Below are positions 1-6,806 of a stretch of 8,720 nucleotides of DNA, in pieces. A model generated the notes under the pieces. That model was given only the letters and a program-made list of their open reading frames with translations. It was not told where the DNA came from and did no database searches. Location of the stretch: assembly GCA_016297325.1 (NCBI GenBank), contig JAEDGW010000108.1, forward strand, positions 1 through 8,720, in the 5' to 3' direction. Source of the DNA: Coprococcus sp. Its GTDB lineage: Bacteria; Bacillota; Clostridia; Lachnospirales; Lachnospiraceae. Within the stretch, counting starts at the first letter, position 1. The number at the start of each line of letters is the position of its first letter. Position numbers and translations under genes: made by a program.

Positions 1-244
1 GTTTTTCCATCTTGTCAATAGCCTCTGTGACTGGTCCATTACATCCAAGTTCCTTGAGACCTTTAAGGCAAGCAAGTGTGCCATATGTAAGTATGCACTG
101 CTCCTCTTTCATCTTCTTGATCTCCGCATCCTGTTCATTCTGCCTCGCATACCATTTGTATATAGATATGAGCAGGCCACCTATGGCCAGCAGTGCTCCA
201 AGCACTTTGCCAACCTCAATGATAGTGTTAGTGTCTATATACAC
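1..244 (-). CDS. Holin-like single-membrane-segment phage protein (C-terminus cut by window edge)
   Basis: An open frame of 81 codons reads off the left edge of the window. The predicted protein has a short polar N-terminus, one hydrophobic membrane segment at about residues 12-29 (GKVLGALLAIGGLLISIY), a KWYARQ basic boundary, then a charged cytoplasmic-type region with a conserved-looking block (EEQCILTYGTLACLKGL, then GCNGPVTEAIDKMEK) carrying three cysteines. I recognise this block from small proteins next to lysis genes in Clostridia prophages, sometimes mislabelled as transporter permeases. A holin or holin-accessory role is inferred from size, topology and position after the baseplate genes. 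The start is placed at GTG 244-242, directly after the TAA (247-245) of the upstream gene and in the same frame, with a weak GGGGGTG site upstream. No ATG lies near the expected start, so restart by ribosomes finishing the upstream gene is plausible. Holin role is moderately sure; the reading frame is secure. Confidence 0.75.
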   Translation of the reverse strand, partial: MYIDTNTIIEVGKVLGALLAIGGLLISIYKWYARQNEQDAEIKKMKEEQCILTYGTLACLKGLKELGCNGPVTEAIDKMEK

Positions 245-1291
245 TTACACCACACCCCCAGTCATAGCCAGAGCCGGGGCTATACAGATGAGGACCATCA
301 CTATTGATCCTTTTGTAGGAGCCTCATTGCTGGCAGTAACTGAAAAAGTACACGTTCCGTCTTTTATTGTGTAATCGTAAGCCTTGAATGTACATCCGCT
401 GGAAATACTCTTTACAACACCTATCACAGCATTAGTTCCGGCTGGCACGGTAAAAGTCTGGGTATCGGTCGATTCTATCGGCAGAGAGCCTTCTGTGAAT
501 GTGAATTTCTGGCTGAACGCTTTAGATATAACCCTGCCTGCACACGCTATCTTTGTCACCTTAACAAGTTCGGCCTCATTTGCATCAGCCTTTTTGCTTG
601 CACTTGTAGCAGTGGAATATGCATCTTCCGCACGGTCGTTTGCAGCACCGGCATCTGAAAGCGCATTTTTTGCGATATTGTTCGCATCGCTCGCCTCGTT
701 CATGGCTCTTGAGGCCACATTAAATGCGCTCTGAACGTCGTTCTCTACCACCTGTATTCTTTCGTCTACTTCAGAGGCGGTATATACATCTCTTAACCCT
801 GCCTTGTCTTCAAAGCAAGGCAGAATAGGAGCTTCTGCTACTGGATCCCCTACTGTAAATCCTGTTATAGGCACAGTCCAGAGTGGCATATCAGCTATTC
901 TATCCATTCCGATCGTCCCGACTACATAATTAGGCTTGGTAGGTGAATCCGCTACTGCGTCCCCTTTGATAACCACCAAAGTCATAGCCTCTAGGCCATC
1001 ATCATCTATTGTGTACCTTGCCACTATCCTATCGATTCTATTATAGCCTGCCGCACCACTCTCAATTGCCATGTCCTCATATTCCCCTGGGAGGATCCTT
1101 GCGTGACATCCCTGAAACAATATATCACAAGGCATTATCCTCATAGTATTAGCATCAACCACCTGCGGCTCACTATATCTGCCTGACAAAAAGCCGTCAT
1201 TTCCCCAGGCAGCCATGTTTAGCGCCCTGTCGTCTGCGCTTGTAACATGGGGTTTCCCTGTCTTACCGGTAATTATCTTCATATTGTTCAT
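245..1291 (-). CDS. Baseplate / tail fibre-like protein with alanine coiled coil
   Basis: A 348-residue protein encoded just after the hub genes, where siphoviruses place baseplate and receptor-binding proteins. Residues 1-170 form a compact domain of a type seen at the N-terminus of phage baseplate proteins (PHVTSADDRALN near residue 14, RIDRIVARY near 85, PLWTVPI near 136). Residues about 171-247 are a coiled coil in which the core a/d positions from 189 to 235 are all alanine, a typical fibre-stalk design. Residues about 250-348 look beta-rich and end in an unusually hydrophobic stretch (IVMVLICIAPALAM) followed by TGGVV. The likely role is attachment to the Dit/Gp37-like hub and contact with the host surface; the receptor is unknown. 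The gene starts 12 bases after its upstream neighbour. ATG 1291 lies very close to an AAAGGTGG site; ATG 1282 (MKIITGKTG) is about 10 bases from it and is a real alternative. Exact family not recognised. Confidence 0.82.
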   Translation of the reverse strand: MNNMKIITGKTGKPHVTSADDRALNMAAWGNDGFLSGRYSEPQVVDANTMRIMPCDILFQGCHARILPGEYEDMAIESGAAGYNRIDRIVARYTIDDDGLEAMTLVVIKGDAVADSPTKPNYVVGTIGMDRIADMPLWTVPITGFTVGDPVAEAPILPCFEDKAGLRDVYTASEVDERIQVVENDVQSAFNVASRAMNEASDANNIAKNALSDAGAANDRAEDAYSTATSASKKADANEAELVKVTKIACAGRVISKAFSQKFTFTEGSLPIESTDTQTFTVPAGTNAVIGVVKSISSGCTFKAYDYTIKDGTCTFSVTASNEAPTKGSIVMVLICIAPALAMTGGVV

Positions 1292-1303
1292 ACCACCTTT
1301 CTC

Positions 1304-2248
1304 TTACACTGAATACTCAATGTCTATGCTGTTATCATCTATCTTAGCTATGATATTTGTGATCTGCCTTTTTACGGTTGCTCCTGTAAACTTCTCTGTG
1401 CCACCTGTGATGTCTCCTATCTGCATCGCCATGTCTGGCAGAGTCATATCCAGACGGTCTGCATTCAGCTCCTGAAGTCGTGCTATACCTCCGGATTTAA
1501 GCTCATCCATATCTGCCGCTGAGCTATAATCATACACAGCGGTTCTTTCTTCAAAGCCTTTGAATACCTGTGTATCCGTTATATTTCCTCTTTTATCAAC
1601 ATACAAATGCAGTACCTGTCTATCTTTGAGCTCCCCTTGACCAAGGCAAATAAGATGATTATATCTGTTCTTGATCTGTGTGATATTGTAATTTATGTCA
1701 GATCTCATGCAGTCTTTATCCTCTGTATAGTCATGAGGCTCAACACAGCTCATAGTCACCATGCCATTTAATATTGTGATTCTTAATATCTTGTTCTGCG
1801 CTGATATAAGTGCACATATTCCATCGTAGAGACTTATATATCTATTAAACTGATATGATAATATGTTCCATGACTCACCTGTCATTCTATAAATGCTGCT
1901 AAGTCCAGCCTCTTCAATGAGCTTGTTGATCACTGTAACTGCATCACCTGATACTTTCTTATAATCTTCTCCTTGAGGCGGTTCGATTATCTTATCACAC
2001 AAGATGCCTCTGAGATTCCGGCCGGTATATCTTATCTCCCTATCTGCAGTGACAACACCTATCTTATCTACTATCCCGCCATATTCGGTACCATTGATAT
2101 ACCACCATGAGCCATCCTGTAAAATATTATTATCTTGAGCAACTGTTATTTCAAAATCCTTATTAACCGCAACATCCACGTCAGCCGAAAAGCTATGCAG
2201 TGACCCCATCTCTTCCCGCTGTTTATTTGTGTATATGAGTTTTACCAT
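1304..2248 (-). CDS. Siphovirus Gp37-like tail hub protein (ReqiPepy6 Gp37 family)
   Basis: A 314-residue protein resembling the Siphovirus ReqiPepy6 Gp37-like family, which sits next to Dit and is taken to form the tail-tip hub (the Tal or gp27-like position). Visible features: a beta-rich N-terminal half with SWWYINGTEYGGIVDKI (47-63), RYTGRNLRGIL (73-83, the typical RG.nL.GIL block of hub proteins), and a late conserved block NRYNHLICLGQGELKDR (194-210) followed by VLHLYVDKRGNI. Residues 234-265 (YDYSSAADMDELKSGGIARLQEL) match the helix that follows in this family. It has no peptidase or lysozyme-like C-terminal extension, so it is the short, structural form rather than a wall-degrading Tal. 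ATG 2248 overlaps the Dit stop by 7 bases and has an AAAGGGG site about 9 bases upstream, so the two hub genes are probably translationally coupled. Family assignment is from recognised motifs, not a database search. Confidence 0.88.
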   Translation of the reverse strand: MVKLIYTNKQREEMGSLHSFSADVDVAVNKDFEITVAQDNNILQDGSWWYINGTEYGGIVDKIGVVTADREIRYTGRNLRGILCDKIIEPPQGEDYKKVSGDAVTVINKLIEEAGLSSIYRMTGESWNILSYQFNRYISLYDGICALISAQNKILRITILNGMVTMSCVEPHDYTEDKDCMRSDINYNITQIKNRYNHLICLGQGELKDRQVLHLYVDKRGNITDTQVFKGFEERTAVYDYSSAADMDELKSGGIARLQELNADRLDMTLPDMAMQIGDITGGTEKFTGATVKRQITNIIAKIDDNSIDIEYSV

Positions 2249-3060
2249 TTAGGTTCGCCCCTTTCATGGATCAGCGTCAGTTCAAAATCCATCTTACTGT
2301 TCCAAGACACTGTATGATATCCAGGTTCTATTTTTTGAAACACATCATAAACCCTATCTCTGTATCTATACATGTTATGCTCATTGCCATTTGCACTAAC
2401 TAAAGTTATTGTGTCAGAAACTGTGTCAATAACAAGCAACTCTCCTGATGCAACTGTACAATTCACGCTGTATCTATGATTATCTATGTATATACACGGA
2501 TCAATCACAGGTCCGATTATCCTTAATCTAAAATCGCAGCTTTTGATGTCATCCACGTCTATTCGATGTCGATTGTCCAGTCCTCTACTATAATCATACT
2601 CATAGTCATAGTCGTACCCCTTGCCTGTATCTGCCGCATTATCATGCAAGAATTTAATTGTTTCCAACTTACGCCAGGAACCCTTATCTGCGACTATCTT
2701 AAGCGACAGATTCATCGTCGTATTGGTGTCTAAGTAATTACTTTTCGCCGAACTGAATACATAACACTCAAGATAGTAATCTCCTATATAGAGCTTTCCT
2801 TTCTGTTCTGCTATGATATCTTTTTCACAAACTTCATACAGTCTATTCTTAAGATCGATACACTTCTTCTTATTTTCTGCTGATATAACAACAGGGATGG
2901 TCTTTGAGACCACCCCCTTTCTAAAGTTCTCAGCACGGCTTCTGTCACTGTCATATGTCCATTCGTAATCTCTGAGATCATTGCTGTTTGCAAATATTCC
3001 TTTCTTGCCAAATTCTACAACTTCTCCGAGATGATTCACATATTTAAGCTGTTCAAGCAT
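2242..3060 (-). CDS. Distal tail protein (Dit), phage tail family protein
   Basis: A 272-residue protein in the Dit position between the tape measure and hub genes. Dit forms the hexameric ring at the tail tip that connects the tube to the baseplate and adsorption apparatus. Supporting sequence: an N-terminal domain opening with a short beta segment and GIFANSNDLRDYEWTYD (21-37), KTIPVVIS (53-60), the helix KKCIDLKNRLYEVCEKDI (65-82), and KLYIGDYYLECYVFSS (89-104), which is the characteristic strand region of siphovirus tail-family proteins. A tyrosine/aspartate run (YDYDYEYDY, 149-157) marks the linker between the ring-forming N-terminal domain and a C-terminal beta-sandwich-like domain; such YDY runs are common in Clostridia phage Dit proteins. 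ATG 3060 overlaps the tape measure stop by 8 bases, with GGAAGGA about 10 bases upstream. Length is normal for a simple Dit without a carbohydrate-binding insertion. Confidence 0.9.
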   Translation of the reverse strand: MLEQLKYVNHLGEVVEFGKKGIFANSNDLRDYEWTYDSDRSRAENFRKGVVSKTIPVVISAENKKKCIDLKNRLYEVCEKDIIAEQKGKLYIGDYYLECYVFSSAKSNYLDTNTTMNLSLKIVADKGSWRKLETIKFLHDNAADTGKGYDYDYEYDYSRGLDNRHRIDVDDIKSCDFRLRIIGPVIDPCIYIDNHRYSVNCTVASGELLVIDTVSDTITLVSANGNEHNMYRYRDRVYDVFQKIEPGYHTVSWNSKMDFELTLIHERGEPKW

Positions 3061-5896
3061 TTCTCACCATCCTTCCGAACTCTCTGCCGTCAAGCTTCAG
3101 TCTTACTCCATCGACAAGGGCATTAACCATATACTCATACATACTTTCATCTATGTGTCTAACAACATCAAGAATCAAATAGAGCACCTTAGTAAGCTCC
3201 GTCTCATTTGCAGCAGTTCTTCCTGTTGCTTCTGACATCTCGTCAGCTACTCTCTTGATCCACTCCGTATTCTTCTCAAGTGGTACCACAGCCTCAGCTC
3301 CATTACCCTCAAGGATACCGACCTGACCTTTCTTGAGCACACCACCTTCTTCAAGCTGAGGTGCATTAAGCTTATCAAGTTTGCTGATTGATACACCTGG
3401 TATTGCATTAATAACTGATATTGCAACATTTATTGCTGATATAAATCCGTTAATAATCTTAGTTGCCGTGCTTAATATACCATTGATGGCCGATGTAACA
3501 GCACCCTTGACACCATCAGCTATCGCTGTTCCAACTTTGCTGAATATATCCTTTATCTTCTGCCATGTTTCCGAAAAGAAATTGACTATCGGTGAAAATG
3601 CATTCTTGATTCCCTCCCAGGCTTTGCTGAATATATTCTTAAACCAAGAGCCAACAGAACTAAATATCGACTTTATCCCACTCCAGATTCCACTGAAAAA
3701 TCCTGTTACCAAAGACCATACAGCTTTTATGTTGTTCCAACCAGTAGAAAATGTCTCCTTGAACCAAGAGCCAACAGAACTAAATACTGACTTTATCCCG
3801 CTCCAGATTCCACTGAAAAATCCTGTTACTGCAGACCATGCTTTTTTTATGCCATTCCATGCTGCGACAAATGATTCTTTGCAATTTTTTATAGCTGCAA
3901 CTATAACCTTTATAGCCGCTTTAAGAACTACAGACAGCAAGTTACATAACCACGTCAGAACCGGCTTCAAAACAGATAGTATACTCTCTGCTATAGTAGA
4001 TATGACTTCTATTATCGGAGGCAGAATGATCTGTATAAGGCTCATCAGTGCTTCGACTATAGGCATAATCACCGATAAGAGCTGGGTGACAGGCTCTAAA
4101 ATCTGAGCTATCAAATCAATTATCGGTGACATCAAGCTCCAGAACATAGGTAACAAGTTAATAAATGGTTCTATTATTGATGTTATAATCGGCAGAGCAA
4201 GTTCGACAATCTGAGTTATCACCGGCAACAACGTATTAAGTAGCTGAGTAATAACCGGCAGGATCTGCTGCACCAGCTGCATCAAAGGATCTGCAAGCTG
4301 CAGAACCATCTGCAAGATCTGAGTTATAGACGGCATAAGTGCCACTATTATATTGCTTATAGCTGGCAGCAAAGTCTGCACTATCTGCATGATCGGCGGT
4401 ATAAACTGGCTTATCTGCTGCACTATCTGTACTATAAACGGTGTAAGCTGATTTATCATTGCTATGACAGGATTGATCATAGTCACTATCGACGGTAAAA
4501 GTGCGATAATGGGGTCTAAAATGTCAGATACCAACGGAAGTACCGCCTGGATGATCTGAGTGATCGGCGGCATCAGCATATTTATAGCACTTGTTAATGG
4601 TGGCAATATGGACTGTATAATCTGCATCAACGGTGGCAATAAAGTATCCACCAGCGTTAATATATTCATTATGACCGGCTCTATCACTGCCAATATTCCC
4701 GGCAAGACAGACGTTAAAGTACCGGACAAAGTTCCCAGCAACGACGCAATAGACTGGCCTATCTGACCGCCTATTCCAGGCAGTAACGCTTCCAATATAC
4801 TTGGGAGATTGTTGACTACCTCAGACAGCAACGATGTCGCTCCCTGTATCAGCGCTGGTAATAATTGTTCGATAAGCGATGGAATGTATGGCACAAGCTT
4901 TTGTGCAAGTTCTGATATGCCTGTAACCACTCTTGGTAATGTATCTGCTATTCTTGGTACAAGATTGTCAGCAGCGGCCACGACCGAATCAACAAGATTG
5001 TTTATCAGCACTCCCATATCCTGAGATGGGTCAGCCATACCTGTGAGCAGATTCGTCCATGCGGACTTCATCATGCCGATGGAACCCTGTATTGTCGTGG
5101 CTGCTTCTTTTGCGGTGGTTCCCATAGCTGCAAGAGCCTCTTCCTGCGTCATGGTTCCATTCTTCACTGCCTCAGCCGCTTGTTCAGCAGTAAGTCCAGA
5201 TATTCCCATCTCGACCTGAACTGTGTGAATAGCCTCAATCATCTTATCGAATGACACACTATTGACGTTATCTGCTGTCACAGTCATTGTGTCACCAAGT
5301 ACACCAGAATCATTGATAAGTCTAGCCATCTCGGATGCAGTGCCGCCATAACCAAGCTTGAGGTTATCAAGCATAGTGTAGTTTTGCTTTGCAAAACCCT
5401 GATATGCATTCTGTATAGATGCCATATCAGTTCCCATCTTGTTGGCATTATCAGCCATATCTACAATAGCTGTGTTTGCCACTTCAGCTGCCTGTGCTGT
5501 ATCGCCTTCCAGACCTTGCAGCAGCGACGCTGAAAAGCTCGTTACAGTGTCCATGTAATCATTCGCCGACAATCCCGCCGTCTTATATGCATTATTCGCA
5601 TACTCAACAACCTTATCTGAACTGTCCTTGAACAGTGTCTCAACACCACCAACAAGCTGCTCGTAGTCCGCATACTCGCTTACAGCCTTAGCAGTAATGC
5701 CAGCTATTCCAGTTGCTATTGCTGTTGTAGCAACGACAGCTACCTTTGCCGCCTTGAGTGCAAATTTGCCTATATTGCCAAACACGGAGCCCATTTTACT
5801 GCTTGTCTTCTCTGCCTTGTCACCAGTCTCTTCAATTTTCTCATTCGCATCCTCATTTGATACTGCGATTCTTCCCAGTATCTTAAATACTTCCAA
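3053..5896 (-). CDS. Phage tail tape measure protein
   Basis: A 947-residue tape measure protein, which sets tail length during assembly and fills the tail lumen. At about 0.15 nm per residue it predicts a tail near 140 nm (inference). Order of parts: an N-terminal region with VFKILGRIAVSNEDANEKIEE; a membrane-like alanine-rich helix at about 45-70; a conserved tape-measure domain at about 75-300 (EYADYEQLVGGVETLF, QNAYQGFAKQNYTMLDNLKLGYGG in two adjoining blocks, SIGMMKSAWTNLLTG); a hydrophobic proline-punctuated 11-residue repeat at about 335-635; three 40-residue Trp-rich repeats starting at W680, W720 and W760; and a C-terminal GGVLKKGQVGILEGNGAEAVVPL block (851-873, in two adjoining pieces), a known tape-measure ending. 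No lysozyme or peptidase domain is visible. The start is TTG 5896: an in-frame TAG lies at 5905-5903, AAAGGGGG ends 9 bases upstream, and MEVFKILG is the expected N-terminus; the next ATG (M35) would cut into the protein. A terminator lies just upstream. Confidence 0.95.
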   Translation of the reverse strand: MEVFKILGRIAVSNEDANEKIEETGDKAEKTSSKMGSVFGNIGKFALKAAKVAVVATTAIATGIAGITAKAVSEYADYEQLVGGVETLFKDSSDKVVEYANNAYKTAGLSANDYMDTVTSFSASLLQGLEGDTAQAAEVANTAIVDMADNANKMGTDMASIQNAYQGFAKQNYTMLDNLKLGYGGTASEMARLINDSGVLGDTMTVTADNVNSVSFDKMIEAIHTVQVEMGISGLTAEQAAEAVKNGTMTQEEALAAMGTTAKEAATTIQGSIGMMKSAWTNLLTGMADPSQDMGVLINNLVDSVVAAADNLVPRIADTLPRVVTGISELAQKLVPYIPSLIEQLLPALIQGATSLLSEVVNNLPSILEALLPGIGGQIGQSIASLLGTLSGTLTSVLPGILAVIEPVIMNILTLVDTLLPPLMQIIQSILPPLTSAINMLMPPITQIIQAVLPLVSDILDPIIALLPSIVTMINPVIAMINQLTPFIVQIVQQISQFIPPIMQIVQTLLPAISNIIVALMPSITQILQMVLQLADPLMQLVQQILPVITQLLNTLLPVITQIVELALPIITSIIEPFINLLPMFWSLMSPIIDLIAQILEPVTQLLSVIMPIVEALMSLIQIILPPIIEVISTIAESILSVLKPVLTWLCNLLSVVLKAAIKVIVAAIKNCKESFVAAWNGIKKAWSAVTGFFSGIWSGIKSVFSSVGSWFKETFSTGWNNIKAVWSLVTGFFSGIWSGIKSIFSSVGSWFKNIFSKAWEGIKNAFSPIVNFFSETWQKIKDIFSKVGTAIADGVKGAVTSAINGILSTATKIINGFISAINVAISVINAIPGVSISKLDKLNAPQLEEGGVLKKGQVGILEGNGAEAVVPLEKNTEWIKRVADEMSEATGRTAANETELTKVLYLILDVVRHIDESMYEYMVNALVDGVRLKLDGREFGRMVRNA
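3500..3859 (-). repeat. Three tandem 120-bp repeats in the tape measure gene (40-residue Trp-rich units)
   Basis: Units start at W680 (3859-3740), W720 (3739-3620) and W760 (3619-3500), each exactly 120 bases. The first two are nearly identical over 3762-3839 and 3642-3719: I count six differences in 78 bases. The third is diverged but keeps the W..IK...S and IF.KV spacing. Shared protein core: TGFFSGIWSGIKS, then FSSVGSWFK. Confidence 0.92.
3990..4890 (-). repeat. Proline-punctuated 11-residue hydrophobic repeat in tape measure
   Basis: Over about residues 335-635, short units of the form LPPITQIIQ.L recur. Prolines fall 11 residues apart in several runs, for example 421/432/443/454, 500/511/522 and 547/558/569, with occasional 8-, 10- or 15-residue steps. 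DNA identity between units is low, so this is a protein-level repeat. Confidence 0.8.
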
Positions 5897-5917
5897 AAGG
5901 GTCTACCCCCTTTCCTC
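5894..5917 (-). promoter_or_regulatory. Ribosome binding site and TTG start of the tape measure gene
   Basis: GAGGAAAGGGGG (5917-5906) lies 9 bases before TTG 5896-5894. An in-frame TAG at 5905-5903 rules out any earlier start. GGGT and ACCC around the TAG could pair weakly (2-base loop), which might partly mask the site, but this is marginal. Confidence 0.7.
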
Positions 5918-5923
5918 GATAAT

Positions 5924-5957
5924 AAAAAAATAGAGACACACGTTCTGTGTGCCCCTA
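5924..5957 (-). terminator. Intrinsic (Rho-independent) terminator between chaperone T and tape measure
   Basis: On the minus strand TAGGGGCACAC (5957-5947), loop AGAAC (5946-5942) and GTGTGTCTCTA (5941-5931) form an 11-bp stem with two G-U pairs and no mismatches. It is followed directly by seven T (5930-5924). This is the classic stem plus U-tract form. The first three bases of the 5' arm are the TAG stop of the chaperone T frame. It lies inside an otherwise co-directional operon, so it probably attenuates rather than ends transcription. Confidence 0.85.
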
Positions 5958-6344
5958 TGGTTTAAAATTCTCTATGATTGACATAGAATCCTTTATGGTT
6001 GCTTCAAGCTCGCCTCTGCTCTCAAATGTCCCTGATCTGACTAGCTGTGAACCGCCACCTGATGTGCCATACAGCCTTGCCTTGAAGTCATTAAATGATA
6101 TGTTCTCCCAGCATTTGTGAATGTACATATCCCAGAGCTTGTCATCATCGTCAAGACGCACGAATGTGCATACAAACTCATCAAAGCTCTGATTGTCTAT
6201 CATCGTATCAAGCAGAGTGTACGGATCCGCATATCTGTGAAATATCAGATCCATGAACTTGAGATAGCCTACTGTCTCTTCTTGAACAAGTTTGAAACAA
6301 CCCAGATAAAATCCGCAAAGCCCGGAAGAGTTACTGCATCCCAT
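5955..6344 (-). CDS. Tail assembly chaperone, T frame (expressed by -1 frameshift as a G-T fusion)
   Basis: This is the downstream frame of the tail assembly chaperone pair, equivalent by position to lambda gpT. It is open from about 6368, upstream of the ATG at 6344, and that ATG has no Shine-Dalgarno site, so independent initiation is unlikely. Relative to the G gene it lies in the -1 frame, as required for a lambda-like G-T fusion. Only the residues after the slip (about 111-117, beginning around KLVQEETVGYLKFMDLIF) should be translated, giving a fusion of about 275 residues. The sequence is acidic with a helical core (YLKFMDLIFHRY, SFDEFVCTFVRLDDDDKLWDMY) and WENISFNDFKARL near the end, a W..[ST]F.DFK pattern common in chaperones of Firmicutes siphoviruses. 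In lambda the T domain bridges the tape measure and the major tail protein. Its TAG stop (5957-5955) is the first base-paired element of the terminator hairpin. Confidence 0.82.
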   Translation of the reverse strand: MGCSNSSGLCGFYLGCFKLVQEETVGYLKFMDLIFHRYADPYTLLDTMIDNQSFDEFVCTFVRLDDDDKLWDMYIHKCWENISFNDFKARLYGTSGGGSQLVRSGTFESRGELEATIKDSMSIIENFKP

Positions 6345-6368
6345 AACATCTGCGTGAATACAGAGAGG
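6269..6368 (-). other. Predicted -1 programmed frameshift window between chaperone G and T
   Basis: Both frames are open together from the last T-frame stop (TGA just above 6368) to the G stop at 6269, so any shift must occur here. Moving from G to T requires backing up one base. No ideal X XXY YYZ heptamer is present in the G frame. The two best imperfect candidates are T TCA AAC at 6296-6290 and G GAT TTT at 6314-6308; both retain partial A-site re-pairing and allow a G-U-type contact at the P site. A small CTTGTTCAAG palindrome follows the first. Programmed frameshifting at this gene position is well established for many tailed phages; the exact site here is inference. Confidence 0.6.
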
Positions 6369-6781
6369 TCAAGATCTGCTACCTCATCCACTGTCATTCC
6401 TGACAGGTGTGACAGACAGACAAATACCTCACGCTGACAGTCTGACAGCTTAGTCAGAATCACATCTGCAAGCTCGAATGCAAGGCCAATACCCACATTC
6501 TCAAGGAACTTCGATGTGTCCTCATCATCATCGCCATCACCAGCAAGCTTCTCACGTTCTTTTGCAATAAGCTCTTTGAATCCATTGCCGCTAAATGAAT
6601 CTTTTAAGTCCTTTACCCCCAGCTTGCTGAACAGTTTCAGGAATGCAGCTATATCTGTAGCCTTCGGATTTCTAAGTGTATATGGCTTGATCTCCTGCAC
6701 ACCCTCTACTACCTCAGCATCTTCAACTACTTCGGCGTTCTCTACTACATCTTTGTTCTCTTTTATCTCGGTTGTTCCCAT
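6269..6781 (-). CDS. Tail assembly chaperone, G frame
   Basis: A 170-residue acidic protein between the major tail protein and the tape measure, in the lambda gpG position. Such proteins coat the tape measure before and during tube polymerisation and are absent from the finished virion. The N-terminus (residues about 10-28) is a low-complexity VVE.AEV run, then comes YTLRNPKATDIAAFLKLFSKLG (34-55), the characteristic opening of Firmicutes phage chaperones in which the protein is written as a substrate-like list of helices. A DDDED acidic patch follows at about 83-88, then LGLAFELADVIL-type helices and TVDEVADLDLSVFTQM. ATG 6781 has AAAGGAGAG about 8 bases upstream, one of the best ribosome sites here, consistent with high expression. 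Its TAG at 6271-6269 lies about 100 bases into the overlapping T frame. The role is inferred from position, overlap geometry and composition. Confidence 0.85.
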   Translation of the reverse strand: MGTTEIKENKDVVENAEVVEDAEVVEGVQEIKPYTLRNPKATDIAAFLKLFSKLGVKDLKDSFSGNGFKELIAKEREKLAGDGDDDEDTSKFLENVGIGLAFELADVILTKLSDCQREVFVCLSHLSGMTVDEVADLDLSVFTQMLWDAVTLPGFADFIWVVSNLFKKRQ

Positions 6782-6806
6782 GATTATCTCTCCTTTTCTA
6801 TGTCAA

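Noticed and set aside
12..734. Plus-strand open frames of 120 and 116 codons opposite the holin-like and baseplate genes
   Set aside because: They are antisense shadows of well-supported minus-strand genes, with compositions that reflect the codon bias of the real strand.
1..1291. Diversity-generating retroelement target or variable receptor-binding C-terminus
   Set aside because: No adjacent template repeat or reverse transcriptase is visible, and the protein's C-terminus is not enriched in the adenine-mutable codon pattern expected.
2811..3429. Short minus-strand frames at 2811-3011 and 3247-3429 inside Dit and the tape measure
   Set aside because: They are out-of-frame overlaps inside long real genes, without ribosome sites.
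3642..3839. Direct repeats considered as a CRISPR array or attachment sites
   Set aside because: The repeat period is exactly 40 codons, in frame within the tape measure, with only two close copies and no unique spacers of normal size.
3381..4106. A 241-codon plus-strand open frame opposite the tape measure
   Set aside because: It mirrors the repeated tape measure sequence, has no ribosome site or recognisable domain, and its repeated segments are just the antisense of the 40-residue repeats.
5899..5908. GGGTAGACCC imperfect palindrome as an operator
   Set aside because: The arms are only four bases and the motif is explained by the ribosome site and start region; there is no second copy nearby.
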